Assembly: GCF_022012435.1 (NCBI RefSeq)
Contig: NZ_JAKLUA010000010.1
Coordinates: 62,001 to 126,000, forward strand
Origin: Bradyrhizobium zhengyangense
Lineage (GTDB): Bacteria; Pseudomonadota; Alphaproteobacteria; Rhizobiales; Xanthobacteraceae
DNA: 64,000 nucleotides
Direction: 5' to 3'
Shown here: positions 44,840 through 53,025 of the stretch, in pieces
How the letters are laid out: the number at the start of each line of letters is the position of its first letter
How positions within the stretch are numbered: the first letter of the stretch is position 1
Notes under the pieces: generated by a model
Told to the model about the DNA's origin: nothing
What the model saw: the letters and a program-made list of their open reading frames with translations, nothing else
Database searches by the model: none
Translations under genes and position numbers: made by a program

Positions 44840-45115
44840 CTATTGCGGCGCCTGAACCTGGCTGCGGACGCGGCGGCTGCCAAAATGCGGATGCGTGCCG
44901 CCGCGATGACGCCAGTAACGGTGCTTGGTCGGGGTCATATTGGTATTGGGCGTCGCGGTCTTCGTCTCTGACTTCATCTCGGATTTGGGCGCGGACGTGC
45001 CAGTGTCCTGCGCAGCGGATGTGGCGGGAGCATTCGACTGGGCCAAGGACAGGGTCGGCGGTGTAGCCGCCGCCATCCCGACCAGAATCAGGACCCCGTA
45101 GAGTGTGACTTTCAT
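44840..45115 (-). CDS. Small secreted hypothetical protein
   Basis: A 91-residue protein with a Sec signal (VTLYGVLILVGMAAATPPTLSLAQS) and a Thr/Lys/Ser-rich mature part ending in a basic HRYWRHRGGTHPHFGSRRVRSQ stretch. Such small secreted basic proteins are frequent in Bradyrhizobium and unassigned. The ribosome site GGGAGGCGAAC precedes the ATG. It lies between the AI-2E-type gene and the ArcD-like antiporter gene on the same strand. Confidence 0.65.
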   Translation of the reverse strand: MKVTLYGVLILVGMAAATPPTLSLAQSNAPATSAAQDTGTSAPKSEMKSETKTATPNTNMTPTKHRYWRHRGGTHPHFGSRRVRSQVQAPQ

Positions 45116-45148
45116 GTTCGCCTCCCAATGATCAGAGGTCGCTGGAAT

Positions 45149-46588
45149 TCAGATCGATATGGCTCCGGTCGCGAGTGCATAGATGCCGGCGCACGCGGCG
45201 ATCGCAATCGCCGCAAACAGGATGGCCTCGAGCGGTGTGAAGGTCGCTTCCTTGCGTTCACGCTTCGCCAGAAAGAAGAGCAAGGTGCCGGGCGCGTACA
45301 GAATGGACGACAGCAGCAGAAATTTGGGCCCGCCGGCGTAGATCATGCCGACCGCGTAAAGCGTCGCGATCATCGAGCGGATCCAGTCGACGACACGCGC
45401 CTGCTCGAAGGCCTTGTAGGTCTCGCCGCGCGAGGCCAGCTTCAGGCCATAGGCCGCGACAAGGAAGTACGGAACCAGCGTCATCGCGCTCGTCATCTTC
45501 AAGGCGAGCGTGAAGGCGTATTCCGCAAACCAGGTCACGAGGAGGAAGAGCTGGATGACGCAGTTGGTGAGCCAGAGCGCACCGGAGGGAACGTCGTGCA
45601 CGTTTAAGCGGGCGAGAAAGGAGGGCATGGTTCGATTGACAGCCGCAGAATGCAGGACCTCGGCAGCCAGCAGCGACCATGAAAGATAGTTGCCGAGGAT
45701 CGAGATCAACAATCCGACGCTGATGAACACGCCGCCCCAGCGACCAACCATCGCTTCCATGACGCCCGCCATCGACGGCGTCGGGAGGCCCGCCAGGTGT
45801 TGTCGTGGCAGTACGCCGTACGACAGCAGCGTCACGAGGACGAGAAGGCAGAGAACAGTCAGAAACCCGACCACGGTTGCAAAGCCGATGTCGGCGCGGT
45901 TCCGGGCATAGCGGGAATATACGCTTGCACCCTCGATACCGACGAAGACAAATACGGTCAGCAGCATCGTGCTGCGGACCTGGTTGAACACGTCAGAAAA
46001 ATCCGGCGTTGCCGTTCCCCAGAAATTCCCGGCGAACAAATCGCCGTCGAGGGTGATCGCGGCCACGATAATAAACAAGAATATCGGGATGACCTTGGCG
46101 TAGGTCGCCACTGTGTTGAGCGCGGTCGCGCCCTTGATGCCGCGCAGCACCAGCACGTGTACGCTCCACAGCAGCACGGTTGCGGAGGCAATGGCGATCG
46201 GTGTCGAGCCGTCGCCGAAGACCGGGAAGAACGTCCCCAGGGTCGCCTTGATCAGAATGAGGCAGGCGACGTCTGCAAGACAGCAGCCGATCCAGTAGCC
46301 AACGGCCGAAGCGAACCCGATATACTCCCCGAATCCAGCCTTGGCGTAGGCGTAAATGCCGGCATCAAGGTCAGGCTTGCGCTGGGACAGCGATTGGAAC
46401 ACCAATGCCAGCATGAGCATGCCGGTGCCCGCGATCGCCCAGGCGATGATCGCTCCGAATGCGCCAGTGGCTCGTCCGAAGGATGCTGGCAATGCGAAGA
46501 TGCCAGAACCGACCATCGACCCGATCACAAGGGCGATGAGCGCGTTGCGGGAGAGCTTCTGATTGGCCTCGTTCGTCGAAGGAGCCAT
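45149..46588 (-). CDS. arcD: ArcD-like APC-family amino acid antiporter, copy 1
   Basis: A 479-residue APC-superfamily transporter with 12 helices. The helix 1 motif is GSMVGSGIFALPASFGRATG; later blocks are RKPDLDAGIYAYAKAGFGEY and FVFVGIEGASVYSRYARNR, as in arginine/ornithine antiporters. It is a clear paralogue of the antiporter at 57338-58771, which sits beside arginine deiminase. Exchange of arginine for ornithine or citrulline is the expected activity; basic-amino-acid/polyamine exchange is the alternative. The ATG chosen follows GGAAGGCCGTCCTC; a further 27 codons upstream are not family-like. Confidence 0.83.
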   Translation of the reverse strand: MAPSTNEANQKLSRNALIALVIGSMVGSGIFALPASFGRATGAFGAIIAWAIAGTGMLMLALVFQSLSQRKPDLDAGIYAYAKAGFGEYIGFASAVGYWIGCCLADVACLILIKATLGTFFPVFGDGSTPIAIASATVLLWSVHVLVLRGIKGATALNTVATYAKVIPIFLFIIVAAITLDGDLFAGNFWGTATPDFSDVFNQVRSTMLLTVFVFVGIEGASVYSRYARNRADIGFATVVGFLTVLCLLVLVTLLSYGVLPRQHLAGLPTPSMAGVMEAMVGRWGGVFISVGLLISILGNYLSWSLLAAEVLHSAAVNRTMPSFLARLNVHDVPSGALWLTNCVIQLFLLVTWFAEYAFTLALKMTSAMTLVPYFLVAAYGLKLASRGETYKAFEQARVVDWIRSMIATLYAVGMIYAGGPKFLLLSSILYAPGTLLFFLAKRERKEATFTPLEAILFAAIAIAACAGIYALATGAISI

Positions 46589-46678
46589 GAGGACGGCCTT
46601 CCAAATCCGGGACGGAAGCCGGCACGGATGCCGGCCAATCCCGGTGAAGAGCCTAGAGGCACCCCTCACCTTCGGACA

Positions 46679-46975
46679 TCAGGGATTCTCTGTAGAAGCC
46701 AGAGCCGGAAATCGGCCCGTGCCGGAGCTCTGTGAGCGGCCATCAGATCTTGGCGGCGCGGCAGCCGGGCCCTCATCGCGACAGCATGATGGCGATCCGG
46801 GAAGAGCGGCACGAGCTACGAATACGACACCGGCGCGGAAGAATTCGCCGGCCTTCGCGAGCTCGGCGGCGATCCGCTGGGCGTGCAGAACGGCTGCGTC
46901 ATGATTGACATGGTCACATCCGATGCCATCGGGACAAAGACCGTATTTGTCGACGATATGGAAGAAGAAGCGCAT
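46679..46975 (-). CDS. DUF6894-like small protein with odd C terminus
   Basis: A 98-residue frame whose first 53 residues match the DUF6894 pattern (RFFFHIVDKYGLCPDGIGCDHVNHDAAVLHAQRIAAELAKAG). Such proteins are about 80 aa and usually end in a short acidic beta strand. Here the tail after residue 53 turns Arg/Pro/Ser-rich (PGSPSCCRDEGPAAAPPRSD), unlike the family, which suggests a frameshift or decayed end. The function is unknown. Ribosome site weak. Confidence 0.5.
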   Translation of the reverse strand: MRFFFHIVDKYGLCPDGIGCDHVNHDAAVLHAQRIAAELAKAGEFFRAGVVFVARAALPGSPSCCRDEGPAAAPPRSDGRSQSSGTGRFPALASTENP

Positions 46976-47229
46976 GCCGCCGAATTAAGCCGGATCGCGG
47001 CCGGCTTCCAAGTGACAAAGCCGTAAGAGACCTACACCAAAGGGATGAGAAACGGCGCCGGATTGCGCATTGGTAATGAGCGGGATGGCTGCCGCGAAGG
47101 GCGGGGCCGCGGGCGGTTGCAGCCGCATACGTGGTTTTCGCCACCGGCACTCGGGTGATTGTCCGATGCCGTCGCGCGGGTGTGGAGGCTAGCTTGGCCG
47201 GGCTCCGCGAGTTCAGGAGGAGGCAAGCT

Positions 47230-47943
47230 ATGACCAACTTCGATCAGAACCTTTCGAGATCAGGCGCGATCGGTGGCGGCACGACTGCGGTGGACGCCGG
47301 ATTGCGCAATTACATGATGCGCATCTACAACTACATGGCTGCGGGTGTCGGCCTCACCGCTGTCGCCGCGTGGTTGACCTACCAGCTCACCGGCCCGGCG
47401 TTGCTGCAGAACCCGTTGATGTGGGTCTTTATCCTGGCGCCGCTGGCACTGGTGTTCTTCATCAGCGCGCGCATCAACACGCTTTCGGTATCAACGGCGC
47501 GCCTGCTGTTCTTCATTTATGCAGCGCTGGTCGGCGTATCGCTCTCGACCTTGTTCCACATCTATACGAGCGCTTCGATCACACGCGTATTCTTCATCTC
47601 TGCCGCGACGTTCGGGGCGCTCAGCGTCTTCGGCTACACGACGAGGCGCGACCTCTCCGGCCTCGGCACCTTCCTGTTCATGGGGCTCATTGGCGTCATC
47701 ATCGCGAGCCTCGTGAACATCTTCCTGCAGTCAACCGGACTCGACTGGCTGATTTCGGTCGTAGGCGTCGGCGTCTTCGCCGGGCTTACGGCCTACGACA
47801 CGCAGCGGATCAAGGCGATGTACGATGCCGGTGACGATGAAACCTCGGCAGGCCGCAAGTCGGTTATTGCGGCGCTGTCGCTCTATCTCAACTTCATCAA
47901 CCTGTTCATGATGATGCTACGCCTGCTCGGCGGCCGGCGCTGA
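47230..47943 (+). CDS. Bax inhibitor-1/YccA-family membrane protein
   Basis: A 237-residue protein with seven hydrophobic segments. Diagnostic parts are MRIYNYMAAGVGLTAVAAWLTY, FISAATFGALSVFGYTTRRDLSGLGTFLFMGLIGVIIASLVN and the C-terminal GVFAGLTAYDTQRIKAMY ... SLYLNFINLFMMMLRLLGGRR; an Asp in the TAYDTQ helix belongs to the pH-sensitive calcium-leak pair of this family. It probably helps membrane ion or protein quality control under stress. The start follows AGGAGGAGGCAAGCT, a strong ribosome site; an earlier frame start is not supported. Confidence 0.88.
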   Translation: MTNFDQNLSRSGAIGGGTTAVDAGLRNYMMRIYNYMAAGVGLTAVAAWLTYQLTGPALLQNPLMWVFILAPLALVFFISARINTLSVSTARLLFFIYAALVGVSLSTLFHIYTSASITRVFFISAATFGALSVFGYTTRRDLSGLGTFLFMGLIGVIIASLVNIFLQSTGLDWLISVVGVGVFAGLTAYDTQRIKAMYDAGDDETSAGRKSVIAALSLYLNFINLFMMMLRLLGGRR

Positions 47944-47961
47944 ACGGCTGAAGGCATCCGT

Positions 47962-48468
47962 TCAGGCCGCTGGCCGCTCCGCGGCGGCGCTTGCGAGCGC
48001 GTCGCGCAGAGCCTGTTCCTTGGCATCGTCCAGCGACGTCTTCAGCACCGTCCCGCCGGCGTCCTTGATCTCCTTCAGCACCTTGTCGGCGGTCATATTC
48101 TTGATCAGGACGAACAGGGCGGCGTTGCCGGTGTGCAGTGAGCCAGACAGCTCCTTCATGAAGGCGTCGTCGATGCCGAAGTCGGTCAGCGCGCCGCCGA
48201 GTGCGCCGGATGCCGCGCCGACCGCGACACCAAGGATCGGATTGAGGAAAATCACGCCGATCAGAAGACCCCAGAAGCTCCCGGTCATCGCGCCCATCGC
48301 CGTCGTGTTGACGAGTTGATTGAGCTTGATGCCGCCGGACTCCGTTTTCACGGCGATGACGGCGTCGCTTATCGTGATCAGATACTCTTTCTGCAATTTG
48401 AGGAGGCGCTGACGTACCTCTTCGGCTTTCGCTTCGGACGGATACACGATCGCGACGAGATCGGACAT
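47962..48468 (-). CDS. DUF1269 membrane protein
   Basis: A 168-residue protein. The N-terminal SDLVAIVYPSEAKAEEVRQRLLKLQKEYLI and the glycine-rich hydrophobic hairpin (GAMTGSFWGLLIGVIFLNPILGVAVGAASGALGGALTDFGI) are hallmarks of DUF1269, followed by the LFVLIKNMTADKVLKEI domain. The family is linked to membrane association and stress but not mechanistically defined. The start is set at the ATG after GGAGGTCTCA. It is convergent with the Bax-inhibitor gene. Confidence 0.85.
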   Translation of the reverse strand: MSDLVAIVYPSEAKAEEVRQRLLKLQKEYLITISDAVIAVKTESGGIKLNQLVNTTAMGAMTGSFWGLLIGVIFLNPILGVAVGAASGALGGALTDFGIDDAFMKELSGSLHTGNAALFVLIKNMTADKVLKEIKDAGGTVLKTSLDDAKEQALRDALASAAAERPAA

Positions 48469-48609
48469 TGAGACCTCCGTTTCCATTGGGGCAGGTCCGC
48501 TCAGGGCCGACTGGCCCCGACCGCACAGAGCGAGATCAAGAATAGAGCGTGAGCCGCCGACCCGGCATCCGACAAAACCCCGGGCGCGCCGGATGTTTTT
48601 CCGATCCGT

Positions 48610-50382
48610 TCAATCCGCTCCAAACATTGAAGCAGCGAGCAGCACCGTTACGGCGAGCATGCAGATGCCGGCCACCGGCCATTGACGAAGGACGCGATCA
48701 CCCCGTTCGACAAGGCCGCCAAGCCCCAGACCCGCGCGCCGGAAAGGACCGAGCACCCTCGCCAGATCTTTCCAGGCCATCGTACCGACGAGCGGATGTG
48801 GCCAGGGACTGAGCAGGATCGCGAGCGCGGTACCTCCGAGCACGGTTATGAGCGATTTGACGAGCGATTCGACGCCAAACAGCTTCGATTCCAGAGCATA
48901 CGGGATCGGCAAGTACGGCTGCCAAGGCAGCAGGCCAAGCAACAGCGAGCAGAGCGCCAAGGCAAGTGCCGCTAAATCGCTGCCGCGTCGCGGCCTCGCC
49001 GCGAGGGCAACCGGCTGATCCGGAGGCGAAAGCGCGTGGACAAGTACCAGCAAGACATAGGCGGCCGTGAACATCCCGCCAAACTGGAGCGCGCCAGCCC
49101 ACCACCACTGTCCCGTCCTCGCAGTCTCCAGGAGCAGCAATTCCTTCGCCAGCGAAGCACCGCCCGGCTGAAGTCCCATCAGTGCGAAGCCGGCCAACGC
49201 GAAGGTCATGACGCTCAGGGGCAGAGCGCGCGCGGTGCCGCCGATCCCGGTGATGCGGTCATGGCCCAGGCCGGCGTAGATCGACCCGACTGCCATGAAC
49301 ATCGCCGCTTTCGCAGTGGCGTGGGAGATCGCCTGTATCAATCCACCTGCCAGCGCCGGTCCGGTGTCGAGTCGGCCCTGACCATCGAGGGCGAGTGGAA
49401 ACAGTAGGAAGAGGTACCCGATCTGGGCCAATGTCGAATATGCGACGAGCAGCTTAAGCCGGTCCTGCCGCAGGGCGACGATGCTCCCCACCACGATCGC
49501 GCCAGCCCCCAGCGTTGCCAAAATCTGTGCAGCGGCAAAGCCCGGCAAGGCGAGCAGCACGTCGAACCATAGCCGCAGGAGGATGAAGAACGATCCCTTC
49601 ACGACCAGTCCGGACAGGATTGCGCTCGCTGCGGCCGGGGCACCGGCGTGAGCGGGCGGCAGCCAGAGGTGCAGCGGAAACAGCGCGGTCTTTGCGAGGA
49701 GGCCGGACGTCATCAGCGCCGCCGCAATAAGCACGCCGGGTTCCGCGGAGACGCGATGCGACAGCAGCAAGATATCGAGCGTACCGTAGAGGCCATAGAG
49801 CAGAGCGGTGCCCATCAAATAGAAGACCGACCCGACCAACGCGAACAGAAGGTAGCGCAACGCGGCCCGAAGCGTGTCCGCGCGGCCCTCGAGAGAGACC
49901 AACGGCACCGCCGCGAATGTCAGCAGTTCCAAGGCAACGTAAAGGGTGAAGAGGTCGCCGCCGACAAAGATGGTGTTCAGCGCTGCCCAGATCGCCATCA
50001 ACAGAACCCAAAATGCGAATGGTACCCGCCGGCTTCCTGCTGCAGGAGGAGAATCGGCCGCTGCATACACGCCGACCGCACAGATGATGATCGCCGTGGC
50101 CGCGAGCATCACCGCAGACAATCCGTCCGCGCGCAACGCCACTCCCAGCGGCGGCGACCAGGCGCCAAGAAGATAGACAATGAAGCCATCGCCTCGCGGC
50201 AAGGCAAGGAGAATGGCCATTGCGATTGCCGCTCCGACCGGCATGACGGCAAGGGCGATCTGCCGGACGTAGCGCTCGCTCAGCACGAACGACAACAGCA
50301 CGCCCGCGACAGGCACAACGATCGACAGCACCAACAGATGGCCATCCGCGGTCGTCGCCAGCAAGGTCGCAGGGGCCGGCAT
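48610..50382 (-). CDS. mnhD: Mrp-type Na+/H+ antiporter subunit D (NuoN/MrpD-like)
   Basis: A 590-residue proton-translocating subunit of the NuoL/M/N family with about 14 helices plus a C-terminal extension of about 100 residues. The core includes LFTLYVALELLTFAAVPLV (the Glu in helix 5 is expected to be essential), LPPAHAGAPAAASAILSGLVVKGSFFILLRL and ISHATAKAAMFMAVGSIY. In this six-gene set it is the only large antiporter-like subunit. Its ATG overlaps the mnhC stop by one base; an in-frame TTG one codon earlier is ignored. Confidence 0.87.
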   Translation of the reverse strand: MPAPATLLATTADGHLLVLSIVVPVAGVLLSFVLSERYVRQIALAVMPVGAAIAMAILLALPRGDGFIVYLLGAWSPPLGVALRADGLSAVMLAATAIIICAVGVYAAADSPPAAGSRRVPFAFWVLLMAIWAALNTIFVGGDLFTLYVALELLTFAAVPLVSLEGRADTLRAALRYLLFALVGSVFYLMGTALLYGLYGTLDILLLSHRVSAEPGVLIAAALMTSGLLAKTALFPLHLWLPPAHAGAPAAASAILSGLVVKGSFFILLRLWFDVLLALPGFAAAQILATLGAGAIVVGSIVALRQDRLKLLVAYSTLAQIGYLFLLFPLALDGQGRLDTGPALAGGLIQAISHATAKAAMFMAVGSIYAGLGHDRITGIGGTARALPLSVMTFALAGFALMGLQPGGASLAKELLLLETARTGQWWWAGALQFGGMFTAAYVLLVLVHALSPPDQPVALAARPRRGSDLAALALALCSLLLGLLPWQPYLPIPYALESKLFGVESLVKSLITVLGGTALAILLSPWPHPLVGTMAWKDLARVLGPFRRAGLGLGGLVERGDRVLRQWPVAGICMLAVTVLLAASMFGAD

Positions 50383-50723
50383 CAACCACCAAACCGATCG
50401 GGGCGCGGCCTCGTCGGCGCGTCGCTATCCAGCGTGGCCGGGCCGGCAGTGTCGAACAGCCGCAGTAGCAAGGCGATGGCCAGGGCGGTCGCCGAGAACG
50501 CGACCACCACGCCAGTAATCACCAAGGCCTGCGGCACCGGATCACTGCCTATCCCTGCGACCGCTCCCCGCCGCCCAATCACGCCAAACAGGAGGAATAC
50601 GCCGCTGCCAAGCAGATTGAAGGCGATGATCTTGCGGAGGGGCTGCGGATTGGCGATCACGCCGTAGAGACCAAGTCCGACTACGGCAGCAGCGCACAGT
50701 CCAAACACCGTCACGGTGCCCAT
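50382..50723 (-). CDS. mnhC: Mrp-type antiporter subunit C (NuoK-like)
   Basis: A 113-residue NuoK/MrpC-like protein with three helices: GLCAAAVVGLGLYGVIANPQPLRKIIAFNLLGSGVFLLFGVIG and DPVPQALVITGVVVAFSATALAIALLLRLF contain the family Asn and Asp-Pro-(V/I)-PQALVLT pattern. It starts inside the end of the preceding fused gene (13-base overlap) and overlaps mnhD, so all three are translationally coupled. Confidence 0.87.
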   Translation of the reverse strand: MGTVTVFGLCAAAVVGLGLYGVIANPQPLRKIIAFNLLGSGVFLLFGVIGRRGAVAGIGSDPVPQALVITGVVVAFSATALAIALLLRLFDTAGPATLDSDAPTRPRPDRFGG

Positions 50724-51664
50724 GGCTCCGCGCTCCGTTCCGGCGCGCCTGACAGCAGCAGGCCGAGGGTTGTCGCGATCGTCAGAACCATCGCGACCTC
50801 GATCCCGAGGATCAGGGGCTTGGCCAGCGCCGGCGCATAGGACAGGAATGCAGCGCCGAACAGAAGGCCCGCGAGGCCGACGATGAGGAACAGGCCGGAG
50901 CCGGCCACCAGAATAAGCCGTAGAGGTCGGCTGCTCACGGGTGGCGCGTCCGCCAACCCGGCCATGGTGGCCAGCAGCCACATCGACGCGAGAATCGCGC
51001 CGCCCTGGAAAGCTCCGCCGGGATGGTTCGCGCCAGTCCAGAAGACATAGATCCCGACGACAATGCCGACAGGCGACAGCAGGCGTGCAAGAAAAGCGAG
51101 AACACCATATGGATCGGCCCGGTGGCGTGGCCCCGGACGGCCGCCCCAAGCGCTATCAGGTGCAAGCGACCAAACGCCGACGATGGCCAGCACGAGCACG
51201 ACCTTCTCAAGCATGGTATCCATCGCCCGGAACGCCATCAGAACGTTGGTCACGGGATTGGACAGGCCTGTTGCCCAGGCATTTGCGACAGAAGCTGGAG
51301 CAAGCGACGGAGCAGGATCGGGCAGCAGCAGGACCGTGCCGGCGAGAGTTGCGGTCGTCAGCACCGACAGCGCTGCCGCGGTTGCCCGCAGCAATTTGCC
51401 CGGCGCCGCTTCCGCCATCGGTTCGGCATCGCGCAATCGCGCGGCCGCACCCAACAGCAAGACGCCGCTGAGCCCTCCGCCGATCGCCGCTTCGGTCAGT
51501 GCGACGTCAGCAGCATCGAGACGTACCCAGATGAGCGCGACCAGCAGTCCATAGGCAACGAAACCGACCGTCGCCGAAAAGGTCTCGCGAACCACAATCG
51601 TCCAGATGCCGAGGCCCAGCAAGACCGCAGCGAGCATGATTTCGAAAGCCGTCGCGATGCTCAT
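50711..51664 (-). CDS. Fused MbhD/MbhE-like (MnhA C-terminal) and MnhB subunit
   Basis: A 317-residue membrane protein of two parts. Residues about 1-170 carry the DUF4040/MbhD and MbhE-type helices that normally form the C-terminal end of MrpA (VRLDAADVALTEAAIGGGLSGVLLLGA; GLSNPVTNVLMAFRAMDTMLEKVVLVLAIVGVWSL). Residues about 180-310 are MnhB (LLSPVGIVVGIYVFWTGANHPGGAFQGGAILAS; LSYAPALAKPLILGIEVAMVLTIATTLGLLL). The N-terminal NuoL-like domain of MrpA is absent. The gene overlaps mnhG by 4 bases and mnhC by 13. Confidence 0.82.
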   Translation of the reverse strand: MSIATAFEIMLAAVLLGLGIWTIVVRETFSATVGFVAYGLLVALIWVRLDAADVALTEAAIGGGLSGVLLLGAAARLRDAEPMAEAAPGKLLRATAAALSVLTTATLAGTVLLLPDPAPSLAPASVANAWATGLSNPVTNVLMAFRAMDTMLEKVVLVLAIVGVWSLAPDSAWGGRPGPRHRADPYGVLAFLARLLSPVGIVVGIYVFWTGANHPGGAFQGGAILASMWLLATMAGLADAPPVSSRPLRLILVAGSGLFLIVGLAGLLFGAAFLSYAPALAKPLILGIEVAMVLTIATTLGLLLSGAPERSAEPWAP

Positions 51665-51954
51665 CTGATCGATCCGCCTTGGCGCGCGGCGCGCGCAATC
51701 AGTTGCGAGACCGTCGCGCCTGCGAGCAGCCCGAGCAGCCAGATACTGACCAGCTTCAGCGCGTCTCGAAGACTATCTGCTTGCGGAAGCAATCCGAGCA
51801 CGACGAGACCCAGGCCAAGATTGTCCGCCTTGGTGAGCGCGTGCAGGCGCGTCAGCGTATCGGGAAAGCGAAGTAGACCGACGGTACCGGCCAGAAAGAA
51901 GAACGCACCCGCCGACACGGCCGCAATGCTTATCATGTCGCGCACAAGGCTCAT
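51661..51954 (-). CDS. mnhG: Mrp-type antiporter subunit G
   Basis: A 97-residue, three-helix MnhG/PhaG protein. The hallmark GTVGLLRFPDTLTRLHALTKADNLGLGLVVLGLL is complete. It overlaps mnhF by 4 bases and the MbhD-MnhB fusion gene by 4 bases. The subunit is required for assembly of the antiporter complex but does not itself translocate ions. Confidence 0.87.
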   Translation of the reverse strand: MSLVRDMISIAAVSAGAFFFLAGTVGLLRFPDTLTRLHALTKADNLGLGLVVLGLLPQADSLRDALKLVSIWLLGLLAGATVSQLIARAARQGGSIR

Positions 51955-52241
51955 TCGTTCTCCGTTGATGCGGTCCCGTCGGCTTCGAACCGGGAAAGCC
52001 CCTTCTTGACGAACGCGATGGAAGCGAAGGTTGCCAAGAGCGCCAAAGTCAGCGCCACGTCGACTGCCGCAGGGACGCCCGCGACAGTGCCGAGCAGTAG
52101 CAGCGCCGCAATACCTCCGGTTCCGATCAACTGCGTCGCCATCACACGGTCGGCGTCTCCTGGGCCCCGCAGGATCGACACCAGCCCAAGCGCCAACATG
52201 GCCAGGATGAAGCCGACCGCGGCGGTCAGAAACTCAGTCAT
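51951..52241 (-). CDS. mnhF: Mrp-type antiporter subunit F
   Basis: A 96-residue, three-helix MnhF/PhaF protein with RGPGDADRVMATQLIGTGGIAALLLLG and DVALTLALLATFASIAFVKKGL, both typical. The ATG is set 7 bases inside the end of mnhE; a frame extending 16 residues upstream is Arg-rich and not family-like. Confidence 0.85.
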   Translation of the reverse strand: MTEFLTAAVGFILAMLALGLVSILRGPGDADRVMATQLIGTGGIAALLLLGTVAGVPAAVDVALTLALLATFASIAFVKKGLSRFEADGTASTENE

Positions 52242-52719
52242 TGTAAAGCGCTCGAACCAAGGCCTCCTCCTCCGCAGCAAGCTCCGCAATCACGGGCCGT
52301 TCGACGTCGAGGCAGTGATAGAAGATCTGCGCGTTCTGATCTCCCGCAGGCACGGTGCCAGGAAGCAGGCTGGTGAGCGTTGCGAACACATTGCGACGCG
52401 GACCAGGCGGCAGGCCGGTTGGATAGGCGACAAATCCGGGGCGCAGCGGCAGCCGCGGATCGAGCGCGCGCCTTGCGACGTCCGCTCCGGCAACGATGGA
52501 GTGATACAGAAAGAGCAACACCAGCCGGCCGAGCGCGCGAGGCGAGAGCCGCGAGCTGCCAGGCGCCAGGAAACGCAGGCTCGTCCAGGTTGCCGCGCCG
52601 ACAGCGGTCGCTGCAGCGGGAACGTCATCGAGGGTGGCGCCGGCAAGGACGAGCCAAAGGCAAAGAAACCATGCCGCGCGGGACGCCACGCTGACTCGGG
52701 CTGCGACGTGCGCACGCAC
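52234..52719 (-). CDS. mnhE: Mrp-type antiporter subunit E, first gene of the operon
   Basis: A 161-residue MnhE/PhaE protein: two N-terminal helices (AWFLCLWLVLAGATLDDVPAAATAVGAATW), LVLLFLYHSIVAGADVARRALDP and the family tail NVFATLTSLLPGTVPAGDQNAQIFYHCLDV. It uses a GTG start preceded by GGGGAGACGAGAA. It is the first gene of the E-F-G-(DE/B)-C-D operon; a conserved motif shared with the arcD-arcA upstream region lies 64 bases before the start. Confidence 0.85.
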   Translation of the reverse strand: MRAHVAARVSVASRAAWFLCLWLVLAGATLDDVPAAATAVGAATWTSLRFLAPGSSRLSPRALGRLVLLFLYHSIVAGADVARRALDPRLPLRPGFVAYPTGLPPGPRRNVFATLTSLLPGTVPAGDQNAQIFYHCLDVERPVIAELAAEEEALVRALYND

Positions 52720-53025
52720 TTCTCGTCTCCCCTGAGGATCCTACCATTGCGCGCGAAACGTTGCGCTCTTGATCGCACCTGCGATATCGGGTGATCGCCT
52801 GACTGGGTGTCGGGAATTCCCTAAAACGTCGCCGGAGCGCGTTGTTCACGCGCGCGCGCCGTCATTTGTCTGCGTCTTGTTAGCCGCGATTGCATCCAGC
52901 CACACCGGGTAGATTTACCGATGTGTGCGACCGATCCCTTGGGCAAAGCTACCAACGGGAGAGCCCGCGGAATCCCCAACCTCGGGAAAGCCTGGTCGGC
53001 AACATTTCCGCAAGTTGAGGGGCTG
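52720..53025. other. Divergent promoter region between Mrp and RND operons
   Basis: This 306-base gap carries the shared motif at 52784-52800 and presumably both divergent promoters. A possible upstream extension of the RND adaptor frame reaches 52921 but is not protein-like. No terminator or RNA gene is seen. Confidence 0.4.
52784..52800 (-). promoter_or_regulatory. Motif AGGYGATCACCCGATAT upstream of mnhE
   Basis: Read toward mnhE, the sequence AGGCGATCACCCGATAT differs by one base from the one upstream of the arcD copy at 57338. The flanking 14 bases on the upstream side also agree at 7 positions. It lies 64 bases before the mnhE start. A shared regulator site is likely, but the binding factor is unknown. 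Confidence 0.5.
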
